A stretch of 64,000 nucleotides of DNA, from assembly GCF_003985155.1 (NCBI RefSeq), contig NZ_ML133696.1:121701-185700 (forward strand). The letters are read 5' to 3'. Both the position numbers and the translations under genes were made by a program. Under the pieces are notes generated by a model. The model was not told where the DNA came from, did no database searches, and saw only the letters and a program-made list of their open reading frames with translations. This document shows, one piece after another, positions 33,856 to 41,974 of the stretch (position 1 is the first letter of the stretch; every line of letters starts with the position of its first letter). The stretch comes from Rhizobium vallis. GTDB taxonomy: Bacteria > Pseudomonadota > Alphaproteobacteria > Rhizobiales > Rhizobiaceae.

Positions 33856-34629
33856 TTATTCGACGTGCAATAACGGCTTTGTGTTTACCGGTTGAATGGA
33901 ACCGGTTGCCTTGTCGTCGACCAGTTGCGCCTCGACGACATAGCGCAGCGGTCCGGGTTCGGTGACATTGAAGGGCCAGCCGGTGGTCAGCACCAGGCGG
34001 CGGCCATCGGAGGACGGGGCGATGCCGCTGGCATCCCACGGAGCGATGCGGCCTTCGCCAGCCTTGAAGGTGAAGACTTTGCCGTCGCGGCGGGTGACCT
34101 CGATCGCATCGCCCGGCCTTATATATTGCAGCCAGCGGAAATGCGTGTCGCGATGGGCGGCGATGACGGAGGTGCCTTCATCGCCCGGCTGCGGTGTGTT
34201 GGCGAGCCAGGCCGGACCGAAGCCGAGAGCTTCGCCGGAGGCACCGGCGAGCACGATCGCCTCCTTGCCCAAGCGCGGTGCACGCACCTTGGCTTCCGTG
34301 GTGAAGTCGGCCCAGGGCCAGGGCTTTGTTTCTTCGCCGCGCAGTTCGGCGGCGAAGGCACGTTTCAGCAGGACCTGCGAGAGCTCCGCCTTTGCCTTCA
34401 GCAGGAAGCCGTCGCCGATCAGCGCCAGGCCGTAAAGGGCCAGACCGGCGATGGCGAAGGCGATCGCTCGTTCGACCGGCGAAAGACGCCAAAGGAAGAA
34501 ACCTTTCTTCGCTCGGGTCTTGGGCTTGCCGTAAGCCGTGGCGGCGGCCATGGCGAGTTCCAGATAGGTCGGAAGCGGCTCGAATTCGGCCGCTTCGTCA
34601 TTCTGGTTTGTGGGGAGCCTAGAGACCAT
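33856..34629 (-). CDS. Class GN-type sortase lacking the catalytic cysteine
   Basis: A 257-residue proteobacterial sortase homologue: cytoplasmic N-terminus of about 50 residues, one TM (about 52-76), and a sortase beta-barrel. The catalytic His is kept (SVIAAHRDTHFRWL, His159) and the Arg too (GPLRYVV, Arg229). The expected Cys in the TT-C-(Y/W)PF motif is Gly217 (LVLTTGWPF, codon GGC at 33979-33981), and the whole protein contains no Cys. Transpeptidase activity should be absent. Its ATG overlaps the stop of the LPQTA substrate gene (TAATG). Confidence 0.88.
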   Translation of the reverse strand: MVSRLPTNQNDEAAEFEPLPTYLELAMAAATAYGKPKTRAKKGFFLWRLSPVERAIAFAIAGLALYGLALIGDGFLLKAKAELSQVLLKRAFAAELRGEETKPWPWADFTTEAKVRAPRLGKEAIVLAGASGEALGFGPAWLANTPQPGDEGTSVIAAHRDTHFRWLQYIRPGDAIEVTRRDGKVFTFKAGEGRIAPWDASGIAPSSDGRRLVLTTGWPFNVTEPGPLRYVVEAQLVDDKATGSIQPVNTKPLLHVE

Positions 34630-35087
34630 TACTTGGCTCCGGCCCCGATGAGGCCCTTGAGGCGGCGGCGCCAGACGGCGAGCCCGCTTGCCGCCGTCAG
34701 CGCCATGAGCAGAATGGTAAGCCCGCGCATGATCTGCTCGTCGGCGCGTGTCGCCGTCTGCGGCAGGTTCACGGTCTGGGTTTTCTGGGCGATCATGGTG
34801 GCAGCCTTGGCAGTCGGGGCTGCGGCCGTCGTCTCTTTCAGCCGTGGCGCCTCGACATGGAAGCCAGGCGCTTCCGACGGGAAGAGCAGTGAGCCGCTGT
34901 CGACATCGTTCGGCCGGACAAGGGCCGCGAGCTCCGTGAATGCCGGCTGCGTCTCGGCGCGGGCAGCGGAAGCAAACCCCAACATCGCGGCGATGCAGGC
35001 GACAAAAGCCGTGACAGCCACAAGAAAGGAAACCGAGACCCGGCGCATGCGCATGCGCCCGATGGCAAACTCATCTTCCAGAAACAT
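34629..35087 (-). CDS. Truncated sortase substrate with LPQTA sorting signal
   Basis: A 152-residue protein: Arg-rich start and signal anchor (about 16-44), a short segment GSLLFPSEAPGFHVEAPRLK (64-84) matching my recollection of the start of the VIT domain in marine-proteobacterial sortase target proteins, then directly a low-complexity linker and the C-terminal sorting signal (LPQTA at 108-112, TM about 122-138, RRR tail). Full relatives are about 700 residues with VIT and vWA domains; these are missing here although the frame is open. Start at 35087 follows GAGGGTAGG. Overlaps the sortase gene. Confidence 0.82.
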   Translation of the reverse strand: MFLEDEFAIGRMRMRRVSVSFLVAVTAFVACIAAMLGFASAARAETQPAFTELAALVRPNDVDSGSLLFPSEAPGFHVEAPRLKETTAAAPTAKAATMIAQKTQTVNLPQTATRADEQIMRGLTILLMALTAASGLAVWRRRLKGLIGAGAK

Positions 35088-35461
35088 TGGCCTACCCTCA
35101 ATAACCAATTTTGGATGCTGAATGATGTGCCTTCGATCTCGGGCACGCTCGCGACGGAATTGCGGCGCGGCGCGGCATTTGTTGCGGCTTATTCGTGGCG
35201 ATGAGCGAATTCGGCGATGCCGCTGAGTTCAGGGGTAAAATTGGAGATTGGTTCAAGATCCACGCCTGGCTGTCCCGGCAGGTAATACAAGCCTGACTGG
35301 AGGGGCCTAGCGTCTCGGCGGTCAGCGCGGCGGACGGATCAATAAGAATCATGTCTCCATGACGCCTTTGCGCTTGAAATGCCGTCATACATTGGACATA
35401 GAGCTAACCGCAGAACTCCGGTCCCGGCTTTCTGCCCGTTTCAACCATTAGGACCGATATC
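35088..35461. other. Gene-free divergent region, sortase substrate / aspartate aminotransferase
   Basis: About 370 nt with no supported gene. It must carry the promoters of the leftward sortase pair and the rightward aminotransferase. No clear operator or repeat was seen. Confidence 0.4.
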
Positions 35462-36664
35462 ATGGCCTTCCTTGCCGATGCTCTTTCCCGTGTGAAGCCT
35501 TCAGCCACCATCGCCGTTTCCCAGAAAGCGCGCGAGCTGAAAGCAAGAGGACGCGACGTCATCGGTCTCGGCGCTGGTGAGCCGGATTTCGATACGCCCG
35601 ACAATATCAAGAAGGCCGCCATCGACGCGATCAACCGCGGCGAGACCAAGTACACGCCGGTTTCCGGTATCCCTGAGCTTCGCAAGGCGATCGCCGCCAA
35701 GTTCAAGCGCGAGAACGGTCTCGAATATTCCTGGGAGCAGACGATCGTCGGCACCGGCGGCAAGCAGATCCTGTTCAACGCCTTCATGGCGACGCTGAAC
35801 CCCGGCGACGAAGTCGTCGTCCCGGCACCCTACTGGGTCTCCTATCCCGAGATGGTGGCGCTCTGCGGCGGCACGCCGGTTTTCGTTTCCGCGAGCCAGG
35901 AGCATAACTTCAAGCTCCAGCCCGCCGATCTCGAAAAGGCGATCACGCCGAAGACCAAGTGGTTCATCTTCAACTCGCCGTCCAACCCGACCGGTGCCGC
36001 CTATACGCATGCCGAGCTGAAGGCGCTGACCGACGTGCTGGTCAAGCATCCGCATGTCTGGGTGCTGACGGACGACATGTATGAGCACCTGACCTATGGC
36101 GACTTCAAGTTCGTCACCCCCGTCGAGGTCGAGCCCAGCCTCTACGACCGGACGCTGACGATGAACGGCGTCTCCAAGGCCTATGCGATGACCGGCTGGC
36201 GTATCGGCTATGCGGCCGGCCCGCTTCAGCTCATCAAGGCGATGGACATGATCCAGGGGCAGCAGACCTCGGGTGCGACCTCGATCGCCCAGTGGGCGGC
36301 TGTCGAAGCGCTGAACGGTACGCAGGACTTCATTCCGGCGAACAAGAAGATCTTCGAAGGCCGCCGCGATCTCGTCGTGTCCATGCTGAACCAGGCCAAG
36401 GGCATTGTCTGCCCGGTGCCGGAAGGCGCCTTCTACGTCTATCCGTCCTGCGCCGGCCTGATCGGCAAGACGGCTCCGTCGGGCAAGGTCATCTCGTCTG
36501 ACGAGGATTTCGTTTCCGAACTTCTGGAATCCGAAGGTGTTGCCGTCGTTCACGGCTCGGCCTTCGGCCTCGGCCCGAACTTCCGCATCTCCTACGCAAC
36601 GTCGGAAGAGCTTCTCGAAGAAGCCTGCCGCCGCATCCAGCGCTTCTGCGGCGCCTGCAAGTAA
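35462..36664 (+). CDS. aatA: Aspartate aminotransferase (class I PLP)
   Basis: A 400-residue PLP-dependent enzyme interconverting aspartate/2-oxoglutarate and oxaloacetate/glutamate. Motifs: GLGAGEPDFDTPDNIK, the NSPSNPTGAAY segment, and the Schiff-base Lys in NGVSKAYAMTGWRIGYAAGP, with Arg in FRISYATSEELL. Matches the rhizobial subgroup I-gamma enzyme, needed for nitrogen assimilation and often for symbiosis. Monocistronic, with a terminator after it. Confidence 0.95.
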   Translation: MAFLADALSRVKPSATIAVSQKARELKARGRDVIGLGAGEPDFDTPDNIKKAAIDAINRGETKYTPVSGIPELRKAIAAKFKRENGLEYSWEQTIVGTGGKQILFNAFMATLNPGDEVVVPAPYWVSYPEMVALCGGTPVFVSASQEHNFKLQPADLEKAITPKTKWFIFNSPSNPTGAAYTHAELKALTDVLVKHPHVWVLTDDMYEHLTYGDFKFVTPVEVEPSLYDRTLTMNGVSKAYAMTGWRIGYAAGPLQLIKAMDMIQGQQTSGATSIAQWAAVEALNGTQDFIPANKKIFEGRRDLVVSMLNQAKGIVCPVPEGAFYVYPSCAGLIGKTAPSGKVISSDEDFVSELLESEGVAVVHGSAFGLGPNFRISYATSEELLEEACRRIQRFCGACK

Positions 36665-36693
36665 GCGGACTGTCATAAGATCGATCGAGGGCC

Positions 36694-36719
36694 TGCCGGT
36701 GACGGCGGGCCTTTTTGTT
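36694..36719 (+). terminator. Intrinsic terminator after the aminotransferase
   Basis: GGCCTGCCG, GTGA loop, CGGCGGGCC, then TTTTTGTTTG, 30 nt after the stop codon. Confidence 0.85.
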
Positions 36720-36729
36720 TGTGGCAGCG

Positions 36730-36758
36730 TTGACGATGTGGCTGCATGTAGCTACATT
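36730..36758 (+). promoter_or_regulatory. Promoter and palindromic operator of the Phd/PIN pair
   Basis: TTGACG (36730-36735), 17-nt spacer, TACATT (36753-36758). A perfect 12-nt palindrome ATGTAGCTACAT (36746-36757) covers the -10 element. Phd-type antitoxins bind such sites to repress their operon. Transcription would start only about 1-3 nt before the antitoxin ATG, so the message may be nearly leaderless. Confidence 0.55.
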
Positions 36759-36765
36759 TGAGGCC

Positions 36766-37032
36766 ATGAAGACCGTTTCGATCCGTGATGCGAAGAACCG
36801 CCTGACCGAGCTTGCCCGCGAGGTCGAGGCAGGTGAGACCGTGGTCGTAACACGCAACGGCCGGCCGGTATTCGATCTCGTGCCGCATCAGAAGCGCGGC
36901 GGTTTGAACCTGGAGGCCGGGCAAGCTTATCTTCGTGCTCGGGGTATTACCAATCCCGTGCCTTTTATCGCGGATGATTTTGACGACCCGCTGCCCGAGG
37001 ATTTTCTCCTGAGGCCTTTGCCGGAGCCATGA
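36766..37032 (+). CDS. Phd/YefM-type antitoxin
   Basis: An 88-residue antitoxin. The N-terminal Phd/YefM DNA-binding fold is MKTVSIRDAKNRLTELAREVEAGETVVVTRNGRPVFDLVP; the flexible acidic C-terminus (NPVPFIADDFDDPLPEDFLLRPLPEP) should neutralise the toxin. ATG at 36766 is chosen for homology. Its last codons overlap the PIN toxin start (ATGA). Confidence 0.9.
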   Translation: MKTVSIRDAKNRLTELAREVEAGETVVVTRNGRPVFDLVPHQKRGGLNLEAGQAYLRARGITNPVPFIADDFDDPLPEDFLLRPLPEP

Positions 37033-37415
37033 GGCTTCTTCTTGATACCCATATCGTTCTTGCGATCCTCCGGAAGGACGCCAGTGAACGATATCCCGAG
37101 ATCGCCTCGCTGCTTGGCGACAGCAAAACCGTGGGCTTCGTCAGCGTCGCAAGTCTTTGGGAAACGGCGATCAAAGCTCGTCTGGGAAAGCTGGATCCTG
37201 GCATGCCGCTCGAAGACATTGCTGGATCTCTTGAGGAAATAGGATTGACGATCCTTTCCATCGACATTCCGCACGTCATCACTGCCGCCGACCCGGAGCC
37301 CGAGACGCGCGATCCCTTCGATCGCCTGCTGCTGGCCCAGTGCAAGGTCGAGGGCTTGCAGCTTGCAACGGTCGACCGGCTGCTCGTCGATCATCCGCTT
37401 GCCTTGCGGCTTTGA
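37029..37415 (+). CDS. PIN-domain toxin (VapC-like)
   Basis: A 128-residue PIN ribonuclease toxin with acidic active-site residues in RLLLDTHIVLAIL, in the SLWETAIKARLGKL helix (Glu), and in RDPFDRLLLAQCKVEGLQLATVDRLL (Asp). Overlaps the antitoxin by 4 nt, so translation is coupled. This is the second, unrelated antitoxin family paired with a PIN toxin in the window. Confidence 0.9.
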   Translation: MRLLLDTHIVLAILRKDASERYPEIASLLGDSKTVGFVSVASLWETAIKARLGKLDPGMPLEDIAGSLEEIGLTILSIDIPHVITAADPEPETRDPFDRLLLAQCKVEGLQLATVDRLLVDHPLALRL

Positions 37416-37596
37416 TCTCACATTCCGATTCAACAGGCTGCGCATTCGATTCCGCTTTGCCTCGCAAGTCATTGAAATCCGATTCAAAACGTGACGAGGT
37501 GCGACGGTTCGGCGGGTTATCTGCGGTTGCGGGCGGACGCCAAACCAACTAGATATCCGGCATCAAGTTTTAAGTCGCCACTTCGGGAGCCGGATT

Positions 37597-38502
37597 TTGC
37601 AGCAGAGTGCCGTTATCGTATGTTCGGATGTCAACATGTTGCCGGCCGCCTGCTGTACCCTGCTTTCCGTCAAGCGCAACCTCGCAAGCTCTCCCGTGGA
37701 GTTCCTGCTTCTCGGCATCGACCTTAAGCCGAAGGAAATCGCCGAGGTCGAAAGCTTCGCGCGGGTGCATGGCATGGTGATCAATGTGCTGCCCTACGAG
37801 ACGCCGGATGCGGCGCGGCAGACGCGGGGGCGCTGGTCCATGGCGACGCTGGCGCGGCTCTACATGGATCTGCATGTGCCCGCTCATGTCGAGCGCCTGC
37901 TTTATCTCGATGCCGACGTGCTCGCGGTGGCGCCCCTCGACGAGCTCTTTACAATGGATATACAGGGAAAGGCGCTTGCCGCGGTCGACGATTACATCAT
38001 GGCCTTTCCCGAGAAATCAGGCGCACGGCAGCGCAAGATCGGCATGCGCGAGGGCGGGCGCTACTTCAATGCCGGCGTGCTGCTGTTCGATTGGTCGGCC
38101 TGCCGGGCGAGGGAGCTTTTCGTCAGGACACGTGAGACATTCGAAGAGCGGTCGCATCTTTTCCAGTACAACGACCAGGATGTGCTGAACGTCACTTTCG
38201 ATGGTGATTGGCTGGTGCTCGATCTGCGCTTCAACACGCAGACAGGGCTCCTGCCTTTCGTCAGCCGGCCGGCAATCCTTCATTTTACCGGAAAGAGGAA
38301 GCCATGGCAGGTGACCGTTCCCTGGGTGCATCGCCGGATGACCAGGCGTTACATCGAGGATCTCCGCGATACGCCGTGGGCTTCCTTCAGCAGGCAGCCG
38401 TCGGTGACACGCCGTATCGGCGGGTTCTTCAACTATCTGGGAAAGCGGATCAGCGGGCGGACGCGGTTTGCCCAGACGCGCGCCTATTTCGGCAACAGCT
38501 AA
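37597..38502 (+). CDS. Glycosyltransferase family 8 protein
   Basis: A 301-residue GT-A fold enzyme of the GT8 type (LPS galactosyl/glucosyltransferase-like). Features: N-terminal AVIVCSDVNMLPAACCTLLSV, the metal-binding DxD in RLLYLDADVLAVAPLDEL (about 107-110), the acceptor-side YFNAGVLLFDW motif and FQYNDQDVLN, and the C-terminal ILHFTGKRKPW His. A TTG start at 37597 follows GGGAG; the next Met is 39 nt downstream. First of three glycan genes on this strand. Confidence 0.9.
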   Translation: MQQSAVIVCSDVNMLPAACCTLLSVKRNLASSPVEFLLLGIDLKPKEIAEVESFARVHGMVINVLPYETPDAARQTRGRWSMATLARLYMDLHVPAHVERLLYLDADVLAVAPLDELFTMDIQGKALAAVDDYIMAFPEKSGARQRKIGMREGGRYFNAGVLLFDWSACRARELFVRTRETFEERSHLFQYNDQDVLNVTFDGDWLVLDLRFNTQTGLLPFVSRPAILHFTGKRKPWQVTVPWVHRRMTRRYIEDLRDTPWASFSRQPSVTRRIGGFFNYLGKRISGRTRFAQTRAYFGNS

Positions 38503-38549
38503 TGCGGTCGGCAGAGCGCATCGTCCTTGGAAAGTGCATGTGAGCCGAT

Positions 38550-39419
38550 ATGGAAGAAATCCCCAGCAACACACAGACCATGCCTGCCCCGGATGGAGGC
38601 TTCAACTTCCTGACGCCGGAGGCGTGGAAGGCGCTGTTGTCGCGCTATTCCCATATCGTGCTGGTGGCAAATAGCGAGGCGGTCGATTTCGAACGGTTGC
38701 GTTTCGAATTGCCGGAAACGGCGCTCTACGTCTTTTTCAACAAGGTCTACAAGGTGCTCGACGAACCTTTCGTCGGTAACGCCGTGCTGGTTGCCCGCAG
38801 CGGCGTGATGGGCGCCAATATCGTGCACAGGCGCGAAGTAACGGATGTCCTGCGCTTCTTCACCGGCGACGATTTCCTCGGAATCGTCAATGTCCGCGTC
38901 GCCACGGAGGAAAATTTCAGCGAGGAGAGTCGCTTCGAAGGCGCCAAAGCGCGTCACCTTGATCTGACGCAAATACTTGGCGATCTCTATCCGGTAGGCA
39001 GGATCCCGACGAGCGGCTTCGCACTGGCGCTGTGGCTCGCCGACCTGCAACTGCCGGGCAAGATCGTGCTTGCCGGCTTTTCGGCGAAGAGGAGTGAGAA
39101 GTGGAAGGTCTTCGACGTGCACGATTGGACGTTCGAGCAGATCTTCCTGCGTCTCTTTGCTCGGATGGGCACGATCTCGATGATGGGCGGCGTCGATGCC
39201 AGCCCCTATTCGTCGCTCGCCAAACGGTTTCCACAGGTGCCGCCGATCGAGATTGCGATGACGGCGGCCGAAGTCTTATCGGAGCGGCTCGATAATGCAA
39301 ACGGCCAGATCGACAGGCTCATGTCCGTTACCAAATCCATCCGCGCGATCGAGAACTTCTTTCGGCGCTTCAAACCGAAAACCCGCAAGCAGCGCTTCCT
39401 CGAAAAGTCGAAGGAATGA
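38550..39419 (+). CDS. Unrecognised protein of the glycan cluster
   Basis: A 289-residue cytoplasmic-looking protein. The central part (YPVGRIPTSGFALALWLADLQLPGKIVLAGFSAKRSEKWKVFDVHDWTFEQIFL) loosely recalls the S/G-rich and AGF...HD pattern of GT29-type sialyltransferase-like proteins, and a basic C-terminus follows (FRRFKPKTRKQRFLEKSKE). I do not firmly recognise the family. It lies 48 nt after the GT8 gene and about 100 nt before another glycosyltransferase, so a role in polysaccharide assembly is inferred from context. Confidence 0.75.
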   Translation: MEEIPSNTQTMPAPDGGFNFLTPEAWKALLSRYSHIVLVANSEAVDFERLRFELPETALYVFFNKVYKVLDEPFVGNAVLVARSGVMGANIVHRREVTDVLRFFTGDDFLGIVNVRVATEENFSEESRFEGAKARHLDLTQILGDLYPVGRIPTSGFALALWLADLQLPGKIVLAGFSAKRSEKWKVFDVHDWTFEQIFLRLFARMGTISMMGGVDASPYSSLAKRFPQVPPIEIAMTAAEVLSERLDNANGQIDRLMSVTKSIRAIENFFRRFKPKTRKQRFLEKSKE

Positions 39420-39523
39420 CTGTCGCAGGCCCTCGCCACCAGGCGCGGGCGGGCAACAAAGCTGTTTCGAATATGGGTTCAACACATTATAACGCTCACG
39501 ACCGTGGGCCATCGAGGTAGAAA

Positions 39524-40213
39524 ATGGAACAACAGACCGTCCGGATTTTCGTTGGATTCGATTCCAAGGAAGTCGTCGCCTATCACGTTCTCGCGCAGAG
39601 CATCATCGAGAAGTCGTCGATCCCGGTCGAGTTCTCGCCGATCGTGCTTTCCAATCTCGGCGGGCTCTTCACCCGCGAGCGCAACGCGCTGCAATCGACG
39701 GAGTTCTCCTTCTCGCGTTTCCTGACGCCCTATCTGAGCGGCTACCAGGGCTGGAGCATCTTCATGGATTGCGACATGCTGATGCGCACCGATATCGCCG
39801 AGCTTTGGGCTCTTCGCGACGATCGTTACGCCGCCATGTGCGTCAAGCACGACTACCAGCCGAAGATCGAGACGAAGTTCCTCGGCCAGACCCAGACCAA
39901 GTATGAAAAGAAGAACTGGTCGAGCTTCATCCTCTTCAACAACGACAAATGCCGGGCGTTGACGCCCGACTTCGTCAATACGGCGACCGGCCTGCAGCTG
40001 CATCAGTTCAAGTGGCTTGAAAATGACGACCTCATCGGCGAATTGCCGGTGACATGGAACTACCTCGTCAACGAATACGACTACCGCGAAGACGCCAAGA
40101 ACGTCCATTTCACCGATGGCGGTCCGTATTTCGACGAATACAAGAATGACGACTATGCCGAAGAGTGGTTCGCGGCCCGCGAACGCATGCTCTTCGTCCA
40201 GCAGCGCGCTTAA
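39524..40213 (+). CDS. Glycosyltransferase, GT8-like
   Basis: A 229-residue compact GT-A enzyme. QQTVRIFVGFDSKEVVAYHVLAQSIIEKSS opens the nucleotide-sugar fold, the DxD equivalent is in GWSIFMDCDMLMRTDIAELW, and NWSSFILFNNDKCRALTPDFVN resembles the GT8 acceptor motif. Aromatic-rich C-terminus with HFTDGGPYF. Third gene of the glycan cluster. Donor and acceptor unknown; surface polysaccharide or LPS decoration is likely. Confidence 0.87.
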   Translation: MEQQTVRIFVGFDSKEVVAYHVLAQSIIEKSSIPVEFSPIVLSNLGGLFTRERNALQSTEFSFSRFLTPYLSGYQGWSIFMDCDMLMRTDIAELWALRDDRYAAMCVKHDYQPKIETKFLGQTQTKYEKKNWSSFILFNNDKCRALTPDFVNTATGLQLHQFKWLENDDLIGELPVTWNYLVNEYDYREDAKNVHFTDGGPYFDEYKNDDYAEEWFAARERMLFVQQRA

Positions 40214-40255
40214 GACTGCCTGCTCTCCTTCTCCCGTCGGGGAGGAGGAGAGGCC

Positions 40256-41377
40256 TCAAAGCCCCAGCGCCGTCAGCATGATGAAGGTGGCGAAGAGGAT
40301 GAAATGCGTCATGCCCTCGATGGCGTTGGTTTCGCCGTCGTTGAGGTTGATCGCAGCAGCAATCAACGTGATCGCCACCATGACGGTCTGCACCGGCGTC
40401 ATCGCCATGACGAAGGGCTGGCCGGTATAGAGTGCGATCCCCTCCATGACTGGCACCGTCAGGATCACCGTCGAGAGCGAGGCGCCCATGGCGATGTTGA
40501 CCGTCGCCTGCATGCGGTTCCTGAGAGCCGCCCTCAGCGCGGTCAGGATTTCGGGGGCGGCCGAGATCGCGGCGACGACAATGGCCGTGACCGCGATCGG
40601 GGCGCCGCTGTCGCGCAGGCCCTCGGTCATGAAGGCTGACATGAACTCCGCAAGCCCGCCGATGATGACGACGCCGACGAGAATGGTGGCGATCGAGACT
40701 GCCGCCTGCTCGTCGGAGCCGTGGTCGTCGTGGCTTTCCTTCTTCCGCTCAGGGCGCGGATAGCTGTAGCTGAAGAAATAGCTGTGCTGGCCGACCTGCA
40801 TGCGCAGGAACAGGCCGTAGAGCGCGATCATCGCGACGATGGTGAAGGCGGAATAATAGTGCCATTTGTCGCTGGGCACGAATTCCGGCACGACCATCGA
40901 AATGCCCATGGCGGTCAGGATCATCACGCCATAGGTCTTGCCCGAATTGTCGTTATAGGGCTGCTCGCCATGCTTGAGGCCGCCGAGCAGGGCGGCAAGG
41001 CCGAGAATGCCGTTGATATCGAGCATCAGGGCCGAATAGATCGTGTCGCGCACCAGCGACGGGGAGCTTTCGCCTGTCATCATGATGGCAAGGATGATGA
41101 CCTCGACGGCGACGGCCGAAAGGGTCAGGATCATCGTGCCGTAGGGATCGCCGACCTTGACGGCGAGCAGCTCGGCATGGTGGGCGACGCGGATCGAGGC
41201 GAGCACGATGGTGCCGACGAGGGCAGCGGCGGCAATCAGCGCCGCGCCGCGGCCCATCTCCATCACCGCGTGCTCCAGGAGATAGGCGATCACCGCAACG
41301 ACAAGTGCGGCGATCAGAAACTTTTCCTCTTTAAAGCGCGACGCGATCCCCAAGCCCAAGCTCCTGTGCCGATTCAT
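40256..41377 (-). CDS. y4hA/ChaA-type Ca2+(Na+)/H+ antiporter
   Basis: A 373-residue cation/proton antiporter of the CaCA family with about eleven TM helices in two inverted repeats. The repeat motifs are visible as AVAVEVIILAIMMTG in the first half and ATAISAAPEILTALRAALRNRMQATVNIAMGASLSTVILTVP in the second. A His/Asp-rich loop (ERKKESHDDHGSDEQ) separates the halves. Homologue of NGR234 y4hA. Substrate choice (Ca, Na, K) is not readable from sequence. Confidence 0.93.
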   Translation of the reverse strand: MNRHRSLGLGIASRFKEEKFLIAALVVAVIAYLLEHAVMEMGRGAALIAAAALVGTIVLASIRVAHHAELLAVKVGDPYGTMILTLSAVAVEVIILAIMMTGESSPSLVRDTIYSALMLDINGILGLAALLGGLKHGEQPYNDNSGKTYGVMILTAMGISMVVPEFVPSDKWHYYSAFTIVAMIALYGLFLRMQVGQHSYFFSYSYPRPERKKESHDDHGSDEQAAVSIATILVGVVIIGGLAEFMSAFMTEGLRDSGAPIAVTAIVVAAISAAPEILTALRAALRNRMQATVNIAMGASLSTVILTVPVMEGIALYTGQPFVMAMTPVQTVMVAITLIAAAINLNDGETNAIEGMTHFILFATFIMLTALGL

Positions 41378-41584
41378 GGCTTTTATCTAGGTCGCTGATT
41401 TCGCTTGTGAAGCAAGTCTCGGTCCGGTCCCATTTGCAGTCTTCTGCGTTTAATGGAATACTGAATGCAATCGGGGCCGGAAAGCAGATCGCGGCGTCCT
41501 CGAATTCTCGTCAAGCGGCCGCGATGATCCGGATACTGTCCGGAAGCGTGCGAATGCGCAACAACGAGATGAGGAGACGGATGC

Positions 41585-41866
41585 ATGATCAAGGTGGTCT
41601 ACGAAGTCGTGCCGCATGATGGCGGCTGGGCCTACAGGCTGGGAGGCGTCTATTCCGAGGCATTTCCGACCCATGCCGAGGCGCTCGAAGCTGCGCGTAT
41701 CGTTGCGGCCGAACAGCAGGTCGGCGGCGATTCCGCCGAGATCAGCTGGCAGGACGAGAACGGCAAATGGCATGAGGAATATGCCGAGGGCGGTGACCGG
41801 CCGGAAACCGAAGTGGTGGACGCCCAGTGGAAGGACCGTGCGGCCGGGGCCTCGCAAAGCGTCTGA
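41585..41866 (+). CDS. DUF2188-like small protein
   Basis: A 93-residue protein with the DUF2188 pattern: YEVVPHDGGWAYRLGGVYSEAFPTHAEALEAARIVAAEQ, then an acidic C-terminus. DUF2188 proteins are small basic-to-neutral beta proteins of unknown role. GAGGAGACGG precedes the ATG. Confidence 0.85.
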   Translation: MIKVVYEVVPHDGGWAYRLGGVYSEAFPTHAEALEAARIVAAEQQVGGDSAEISWQDENGKWHEEYAEGGDRPETEVVDAQWKDRAAGASQSV

Positions 41867-41924
41867 TGCTGAAGCGTGGTACGATCCTCCGGGTTCGCCT
41901 CTCCGCTTCAGGTCGCCGGTTTTT

Positions 41925-41974
41925 CGCATGTCCCTGTGTCCGCACCGCTGCACGCTTTTGCGCGATATGCTTCT
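41925..41974. repeat. Palindromic intergenic repeat, family A
   Basis: Contains GCATGTC, CACCGCTGCACGC, TTTTGCGCGATATGC. The left arm is degenerate. It abuts the GrpB stop codon, as another copy abuts the M24-like gene stop. Confidence 0.5.

Noticed and set aside
35098..35388. 96-codon minus-strand frame upstream of the sortase substrate
   Set aside because: No family resemblance and it covers the divergent promoter region; the substrate gene has its own start and ribosome binding site.
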